From: Dipylidium caninum
Lineage: Eukaryota; Platyhelminthes; Cestoda; Cyclophyllidea; Dipylidiidae
Reading direction: 5' to 3'
Length of the DNA: 31,877 nucleotides
NCBI GenBank assembly: GCA_017562135.1
Contig: QEYB01000230.1
Location: 1 to 31,877 of the forward strand
This document shows positions 20,717 to 29,300 of the stretch, in pieces. Position numbers and translations under genes: made by a program. The notes beneath the pieces are model-generated. The model had not been told where the DNA came from, did not search any database, and saw nothing but the letters and a program-made list of their open reading frames with translations. Position 1 is the first letter of the stretch. The number at the start of each line of letters is the position of its first letter.

Positions 20717-23257
20717 CTGCAAAGTCAACTATTTTTACCAGCGCGAGAGATGAATGAGATCTTATGCTCCCCTCTTCATTGCCTAAATATATCAGAAACG
20801 TAAGCGTTACATTCGGTTATTACTTCTCTTCTCTCACCTCTCTCTTCTTTCGCCCAAACTGCAGGCCTGGTCCCCAACTTCCACTGCAACCTTTGCATTT
20901 TTAACCATGGAATCGTGTAAGTGAGTCGTCTAGCCGCGGGTTACCCCTCGAACAAAAGCCTTATTTGCATGCCAACGGCATGAGCACTTCCTTCGTCATT
21001 TTCACCACGTCTGTAGATCCACATTTGGCAAGGTGAAAATTTGCAACGAGATGAGGTGAAACGAGAAAAGTCGAGAGAAGATTAGACCAGTCAACACTAG
21101 ATGAAATTAGAATGGTTTGCTAATCTTCGAGTTAGGATTTCTAAAAATTCTTCTCAAATTAACCTCTTGTGTAGGCTAGACGCAACGGAAGCAAACGACG
21201 TCAGGCGTATGTGGCAGACCAGCCGGAGTTAGGTTGAATCACTTGTTTAACTGTCTCCTGACTATGTTGAATTCTCTAAGCTCGTCTCAACCTTCAGAGG
21301 TCACATTATTGAATCATGAGCACCGTCCTCGTCCCAGTGTCCATAGACGACTTTCCTACTCCCGAATTGGCGGAGAAGGGCAAAAAAAGCCTAACTAGCC
21401 AGTGATAAAATTGTGGCACCTTGCTTCTGCTCACGATCCTCATCTCCTGACATCAGTCGCTCATTGTTCCTAATGTCATTTTTCACAGCTTCTCACTTTT
21501 TTGATCATCTTCTGAACCAAATTAATCCATTTTGGCAAGTTTTCAAACCGCTAATAAGTGGCGTGTCCAAAATGTCACTCCTCTTCTGATAGCAAATCTA
21601 CCAGCCCCGTAAGTAATATTTCCAGTCTGAGAATATTTGGGAAAAAGGACAAATATAATGCGCCTGACGACACATTCCTTGGCAGGTTGTATTTGCAGCC
21701 AAGATAACATAGGTGTTGATCCCATTCGTTCGCCACTGGTATCGCAAGCAACAACACGTTGAGTGAAGAGGATAGTCGAGTACAGTTTGCACGGACTGGG
21801 ATTTAAAGGGTCTGTGTGATTGATTGCGTGGATTGATGAATGGGTGGAAGAGGGCAGGCGTCGGACTAGGTGTCGTAGAGACCTCCAATCCCGCGGATAA
21901 GATGACGAGTCCCCCGAAGGAGGGAAAGTTGGAGAGGATAGTGTGGATTATGAGATAAGACCCAACTAAAGACGCTTAGCTAATCTAGTCAACAAATTTA
22001 GCAATTCCAGTGTCAAATTTCTATCCAATGCACCTGCCATCGCAGTCTCCCTAATGTCTGTAGTGGGGAGTGCCACTTAGACAAATTGAGTTACGTCCAA
22101 GTGAAAGGGTGTATAGTGGCTCTAGTCAGCCGTTTTAGGCCTTCACTTATGCGCGAACAACAATGGAAGACACCACACTCATGTATTTTGTGTTTTACTT
22201 CCAGGTTGGTCTAATTCTTAATTCCTAATGATCTTAGGCTTGACCATTCCATCACGAAATCCCTTGCCAAAATGGACTCTTCTCAAAAGTGGGCAGATTA
22301 TAGTCAGTTAGTATAGTTAGACGACGACTGGCTCGACTTGGAGCCCCGAGGAGCTTTTTATACAGCTCGGGTGTTATGTATGACTCTGCCAAAGCAGCCG
22401 AACCAAAACCGCTGACCGCTGTTAGCATCGCTTGCTGGCGGTGGGGTTAAATATGCTGAAAATATTGCCGCGAATTAAACGGTAAGTTGAGGCTCACTTC
22501 TCTCGTGAACGATATCAGGGGTGTGTGCGACAGGAGAATTGACAGTCTTATTCCAGTCGGATATATAATTCTTCGTCTTGTTCCAAATGGATAACGATAT
22601 GTGGAGCTCGGAGACTAAATTCCCTAAAAGTCAATGGGAAAACTGCCCTTTTTCACGTGCTCGCTGACGATTAACACGCATGTGAAATCGATAGGTCAAA
22701 CGCAGCCTTCATGAGTAATCAAGCCTATATCTGTTCCTATACCCGTCTCGTAAAACTTCATGTCGATACATTGGATTCTGGCTTAAATAGAGTGAAATTG
22801 TGGACCTCATTTATTTCCCAATGCAGTTATAAGTTCACTTTAAGCACTTCCGGATAAATGGGAAAAAATTGCGCTTTACTAATTTTAAAAATTTAAGATA
22901 AACTTCAGGAACGTCTTTTGATATCCTGAACTACAGGTATTAAACTATGTACTTACAATTTGTATAATATCGTGTTAAAATCACTAATACTCTTAGTCCG
23001 CATATATTTTTCCCCAAAAACTTAGTAATGACGAATATGCCTTCAAAATGGTAATAACTTTATGTTCCTACACCCGTTTCTATAAAGAAAACTGTTTTAA
23101 TGATCTATTCCACTTCAAATTACACGATCGGGCATTGGACTGTTGTCTGTCGACCTTTTAAAATCGTCTTCACTGGTGAGGTGGTTAGTTAGTTTGCTGT
23201 TACAGTCGCCATTTGTTCAAACTTAATTTACTCGTCAATTTATTTGTCTTAATAGCA
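20717..23257. other. intergenic region between divergent genes, with a possible upstream minus exon
   Basis: No firm gene. On the minus strand 21497-21550 reads RFENLPKWINLVQKMIKK between a TTATTAG acceptor-like site and a GTGAGA donor. It would join the exon at 20716 in phase, so it may be an upstream exon of the prominin-like gene. The rest, especially 22200-23250, is AT-rich and featureless. It should contain the promoters of both genes, but I see no TATA box or initiator that I would defend, and no spliced-leader acceptor that is clearly used. Confidence 0.35.
21166..21222 (+). repeat. direct repeat, copy 2
   Basis: Second copy of the ~55-bp block at 20051-20103, same orientation, about 1.1 kb away. 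It has a few extra bases between TGTAGGCTAG and AGCAAACGACGTC. Confidence 0.7.
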
Positions 23258-23380
23258 ATGGCCCAAAAATTGTTGACGCCTTTGAAAAAATTGGCACAGC
23301 AAATCCAGAATATGCCTCTTCTTCAGAGGCTCCAGGATTTTACTTCTGGAAGGCCAACAGGCGCCTTGAATTGCTACTAC
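23258..23380 (+). CDS. Lgl exon 1
   Basis: ATG in AATAGCAATGG. Encodes MAQKLLTPLKKLAQQIQNMP, LLQRLQDFTSGRPTGALNCYY: a short basic amphipathic lead-in, ending at TAC before donor GTGCGTTAG. It shows little similarity to vertebrate Lgl N-termini, which start FRF and then HGFP. A 33-nt intron follows. Confidence 0.6.
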
Positions 23381-26300
23381 GTGCGTTAGTTTCTTACCCA
23401 AACCCTCCCTTAGGCTTCTGTGTATGGTATAATGAAACATCCTGTTGCCTTGGCTTACGATGAATGTTTGAGTCTATTGGCAATAGCCTACGAGCACGGT
23501 CACATCGAAGTGTGAGTTGTCTATACGGACACTAATATTTTGTAGTTATGGAATGCCAGGACTCTCATTTCCTGTTGATTGCCTAGTGGGCGATGTTAAA
23601 CGTATGGAATTTTTAAGAAATGAGGGCCGTCTCCTTTTGGCAACTTCATCTTCTCTTGTTATTCTTGAACTAAACGCGACCTCAGGCCACTGGGAAAAGA
23701 AGATTTCTGTACCCTTGCCATTCGTGTAAATTGTGTCATATTGTTTTTGCATTACCGTTTAATACACAATGAATCAATGCCACTGATGGCTCACATTTTT
23801 TGCAGTTTGGATGAATATACCACCGCTCTAGCACTAGGAAGAGGCGTTATTTATGTCGGATCGAACCTCGGAACATTGAGACAAGTTTCTCTCAAAGGCG
23901 GTTCTATGACAGTTGGGGATGATGATTTAACCTCTTTGCCGTCTCTTCTCATTTTAAACAAGCAAGTTATTTTTATTTATGCTTGTGCCGCGAATAGTCA
24001 TATCCGTCGGAAACATTTGTTTTTAATTTTGGTAAATGAATTTTGTCTTCAATTCTTTCGTGTTCTTTGTTTTGCGACCCTATTTGTTTGAATTATTTCT
24101 GATGCTTTTTTCACTACAGGCTGCAAGAAGACAAACGTGATGCACTGAGCTGAACACACCAATAGTTTTCCATCGAGCTGCATCATGTGGCGATGAACTC
24201 CTCCTGGCTACGCAGGTGGCACTGCTGTCGTAGTGCAACACAGGCCATTCCAGCAGCGCAACCGATTTTGAAAACACAACCGTAAAAAATACTCCTTTGA
24301 GAAATAGTTGAGGAAAAATTAATTAGAATGCGAAGCGCGAAAAAAAAGTGTGGGGTGGGGCCTAACGAGGCTGTTCGAGGCGAATGAGTCGTCAAAAGTG
24401 CGGAAGGAAACACTACATCTGACAGATTCATCGAAGAAAAGCAAAAACTGGAGAGCGTGGGATTGGCAAATAGGCCCACAGCCAACTTACAAGCTATTCG
24501 CGTTCAGGCCACTAAGAAATTCGGCAGCACGCTCTCCAAGACAATCAAGAATAAGATAGATCATGCAACGGAAGAGAAGGTAGAGTCTCCACCTCTACCC
24601 GTACCTCCGAGTCCCCGTGTGGTTCGTCTACTACCTTACACGCAGGGTTTGTGTTGCGCTACTTGGCGTATCACTCCAGGTGTGCTGATGTCAGACTCAA
24701 CCACCTGTCGGGAAGTCCTTGTTGCTTACGATGATGGTGCTTACTTCACATGGACCATTCCAAACGTTGAGGCAGAAATGGATGAGCCGGTAATTGCTGT
24801 GAACCAGGAGGTTGTCAATATCCCCTACGGTGAGTCACAATCATCCCTTCTCTATGCACTATCTCCTCGCTCCCGTAAAGTTTATTTGGTGTATTTCAGG
24901 TCCTTACTTGTCTGCCATCCACGTGTCATCGCAAGACCTTCTGTGAGGTTAGTGCACCCGAAGACTTAATAACGAGTACATATTTCACTTAAATGTCATA
25001 GCTAACATGGCGTCTGTATAATTTTCAGTGGTGGGGTAATTACTGCATTTGTTGGAGGACTACCCCGTGCACAACATGGGGAAAAACATACGATTACTGT
25101 TTTGGGTGGAGTGGAAGAACACGTGTGTTTCCAGTTTGCTTCACCATTTCGGGACTTCGTGGTCCTACCAAGTAAACCTCGACAACCGGAGTGTCGAAAT
25201 GAACCAAATGGAGACATAGGCAAACAAAGTGAGTCTATTTGTAGTTGTTAACATCACCTAGAAAAAAAAATCATCTCGATGAAATGTCCTCTCAGCACTG
25301 CTACCCCACCTACTTTGTGTTTTAAGGCCTCATTTTTCACACTGTCCAGTTCTAACGTAGATTTTTAAACCAGATAGGAGATTTTAATTGTCACAGGGGG
25401 CCTTTTTTCACCCCCTTTGTTTACTAGCTATGGTAGTTTATTCTACTGGAGACTTGTGCAAACAAAACTGCTCTCCCCTCGATGGCTACTTCTGCATGTG
25501 ATCTACTGAAGAGAAGGTTGTCATTCCCAAGGGCACTTATGAGGCGACCTCCCGCGTTTGGCCGAGATTGGACTTCTCATCAAACCCACATAAATAAGTC
25601 ATAAGCGAAGCGAGACACTAATTCCGTAACTCCTTCGAATTCGATGAGCTTGTTTATGCTTTTCCATTTTCCTGTTCTCGAGAGTCCTTGTAGAGTTTCG
25701 TAGTAACAAATGTGTAAGCCGAAGCCCATATATGACGCTGTTTTGTCAAAACTCACTGGAGGTACACTCGTTTTCCGGCTATAGCTGCTCAGTCTTTAAA
25801 AGCAATTCATTAAAGGGTTAGTTGAAGGTTGTCATTCTGATTTTCCCAAACTTTCTTCATGGCACGTATGTGCTTTTCTTGGTACTACTTTTTGGTTGAA
25901 CAGGCAGCCAATTTTCGGCAGAATTGTGTCATTTATTAGGAATTAACTCACTTTCTGCGCAGTGTAGTTCGTGAATCCGAATAGCTTGTTAGGCGTGTGA
26001 TTTTGGTACCAGTGGAGGGTTGATATGAAGGTTTCTGGGTAACTTTCAGGCAGCCAAGATGATGGGGAAAAGGATAAGGACTCGGAACACCAAACGGAAC
26101 CTCCCAAACCAACCGATGCTGGCTTCTTGCTCGTTCTGACAGATTGTGAACTTGTGGCCATCGATTTAACCCAACCCTCATGGCCGGTCATTCCCTCGCC
26201 TTACCTCAAACACTCGACTGTACAAGTGTCACTGCTATTGCACATATCTCAGTAGGTTTTCTCCTCAGATGCTCTATTACCACGGGTTAGGGCATGTTAA

Positions 26301-29300
26301 TTGCCCTTTAACTTCTCCCACAGATCCCCGAGAAACTCATGTCACGCCTGAAGGCGGCATCCAATGCCAAGGGCTTTGACAACTGGCCTGTGATCGGTGG
26401 ACAAAAGAACGGATCATGCGGGACTGTTGTGCAACATCCAGAATTCCAAGACCTTGTTGCGATGGGGCATGCCGATGGAGACGTCTCTGTGTGGCACGTG
26501 GTTCGTGGGGACTGTTTCGAGTCCCTGGGACGCATCTCCAGTCTCGCTATGATGCTCGACGCGGAAGGAGTCGGATGCCATGCCGAGAGGAAGGTAGGCA
26601 TATGCGGGTGAATGGGTCCATTAAATTATGTCCCGTATCTTGTGATGATATACCGGGTTATTTGCATTAACTCCTCGAGATGGCGCGCCGGAAGTTATTT
26701 TGTTGCAATAATTGTTTCGAAATGATTCATTCTGGTCAAATGTGACTATAGTCTTACTCCTCCCTTTTGCCTCTTCTTAGGAAAATTTATTTTAACGCTT
26801 TGAATTTCTGTTGAAATCGCTCCTCTTTTCTGATTTTTTTGGCCTAAATTCGGTGTCGAATAGCGACAGCTGAAATCAGCTTTGAAGGGAAGTGGATGAG
26901 AGATCTATTTCCCTCCGCATATCACGGCTGTAATGGATCCTGGACCACCCTTTTCTCTCGACCTGTTCGTTATGCCTAGCGAAAGTTTACACTTACCCTC
27001 ACCAAACGGCTAACTTGTCGCACTCTAACGCTGCTTTTTGTCTAAGAATAAGACGTTAACGTATCCCGGTTTTTACACCCGGTTTCGGAGTACAAATGCC
27101 GAGAATGAAAGACAGAGTTGACACTGACGAGACTATTCTAATTACGAACGCACTAATAACTACCGCTCTTCATTGCAGCCAAATTTTCGCTTTAAGAACG
27201 AAGTTACCGATAAAGGATTTGAGGCTTTGAAAAGGCAAATATTGGCACTAAGTTATCTCCTTCTTTTGTTATCGCAGAATGAGGAAGAAGCTTGGCCACC
27301 ATTCCGAAAGGTCGGTGACTGCGCCTCCGAGACCGTTGGAGAAGGTGGTGTCGACACTCGATGTGCTGTGCGTAGTCTCACACTCCAATTGGTTGACGAG
27401 GAGATAGTTATGCTCGTTGGTGGATCGGCTGGCAACTCTTCCATGTGGTCTACCGCAGCACAAAAGTCTCTCGCAACTACCCCTGCCACGATTTTTGTCG
27501 ATCTGCTTGATAGCCAACCTGACAAGTACCGTTGGGATGGTCATGAGGCTTTTAAGGTAAGATGTTTGGTTGGTGCAGTCTATTTTAAGCCTAACCTTGC
27601 CTTTGCGGAAAGGAGGGAAATTTCCCGTGGTAGGGGCTGTAATTCTATCTATGCATGTCGCCCCGACTCTTTTTCCCACTTTCTTCTGACTCCCCTTGGC
27701 CTGTAATCATGTGGGTAAAGGCGATAAAATCACTAATTTCACCTACCCTAGCTCGATTCGTTCATTTCATCATCATATCTTGGAAACTCGCTTTGATGTT
27801 CAGTGCAAACGTACCTTTTATACTATCAAGTGGCTCATATTTTGTTCTATTATCTGTGGCGTTTTCCAAGATCCCTGATCAAAATTTCTAGACTGGACTG
27901 GTCTGGTTCTTTCATATTGTGAAAGTGTGACGCAATTGCGTCTATCAATTGCTTTCCTCGTGTTCGTGTGAGTCGTTACCTGTCTGTTTCACAGGAGATC
28001 TAGTTAATCTACACAGCATATTACTATAGTGCCCTTTGGTTCCAATTTCCTACAGTCTCGAGTGCTTTCATGTGGTACAGATGATGGCAAATGCTAATGT
28101 TAATGGTAAAACGACAAGTCCAAGAATTGGTAGGGCGGAGTTATGTGTTGGACTTTTCAATACCTCCCTCCCACATTTTAAATGCGGAGCATTTTACCTG
28201 GTGAAAGGAATTCCTTGGTAAAAACTCTTTTACATGCTCATAAGGCAATACACCGTTCTTATTTTACCTTCTTAGCCTTCCGAAGGTGCCTTCAAGTCCT
28301 CCCCCACATTCACCTCTATCTTCAGCCTTTGCGAGTTGGTCCAGTTTAATCCACCTTCAGCTATACTCTCCGTGGCCTATGAGCCGCGTTGGGAGGTTCT
28401 TGCGGTCGGATCTGCGCATGGCTTTGGTCTCATCGACCTCAAATCCTGCGCGGTGGTTCACAAACTTCTCACATTTGGCCTTCAAATCACCTCTGAACCT
28501 TCACTGCCATCTGTGGCTCGTAAGTCGTTGCTGGCCTCGAGGTAGACTCTATTCACCCCTTCAGACAAATATAATGCAGTAAATCGGGTGGCCGGGCATT
28601 AAACGCGCTAGTAGCCTTGACCGTGGCAGGATAACTTTAGGAAATCTTCTAGGATGTTTTAGTCCTGGTAGTCCTGTTTCACACTTTTTGCTACCTCGTC
28701 ATGAGTCGATTGAAGGTAGAAGGCCTGAGGGCCGCAAGTGCAGGGCAAGAAACTGATTTTCCCTGTTCTTAAAGTAAAAACATTTTCCTCCCCCTTGCCT
28801 CAGGTGAAGCAGCGACGAAGATTGCAGCCACCGGACGTCAGTTGAAGGCGACACTCCGTGAATCATTCCGCAAGATTCGGAAGATTAGGTCACAGCCCAC
28901 CACTCAATCGACGGAGGAGGGTGGTGAAAGGAAAACCAGTGTCGACCCCACCGCAAGTGCAAATGATGCACCACACACCAAAGGTGACTCCTCCTTTCCA
29001 GTCGTATAAATATAATTCTCATGTAGAATCTTGTGATTCACGATAGTTTACGTCTTTATTGAATAGATGGTGAAGTTGAAGGCCAACCCGCAGAAATTAC
29101 TGCGAATGTCCCGCCTGCCGAAGGCGATTCTGTTGAAGTTCCAAAACCAGAAGGCGATTTTGAAGACCCTTCCGCCTCCAAACCAACTGCGATGATTGCG
29201 GAAAAACAAGTGGAAATTGCTTCACCTCATAAGCTAAGTGTAAATGACACTTCTTGCGGTGTGTCCGCACTCGCTCTGGCGGAAACCTATGTCATTGGAG

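Noticed and set aside
27179..27277. Upstream extension of the WPPFRKVG exon
   Set aside because: Open and preceded by a possible TTGCAG acceptor, but the residues have no Lgl counterpart, and a better acceptor lies directly before the conserved part.
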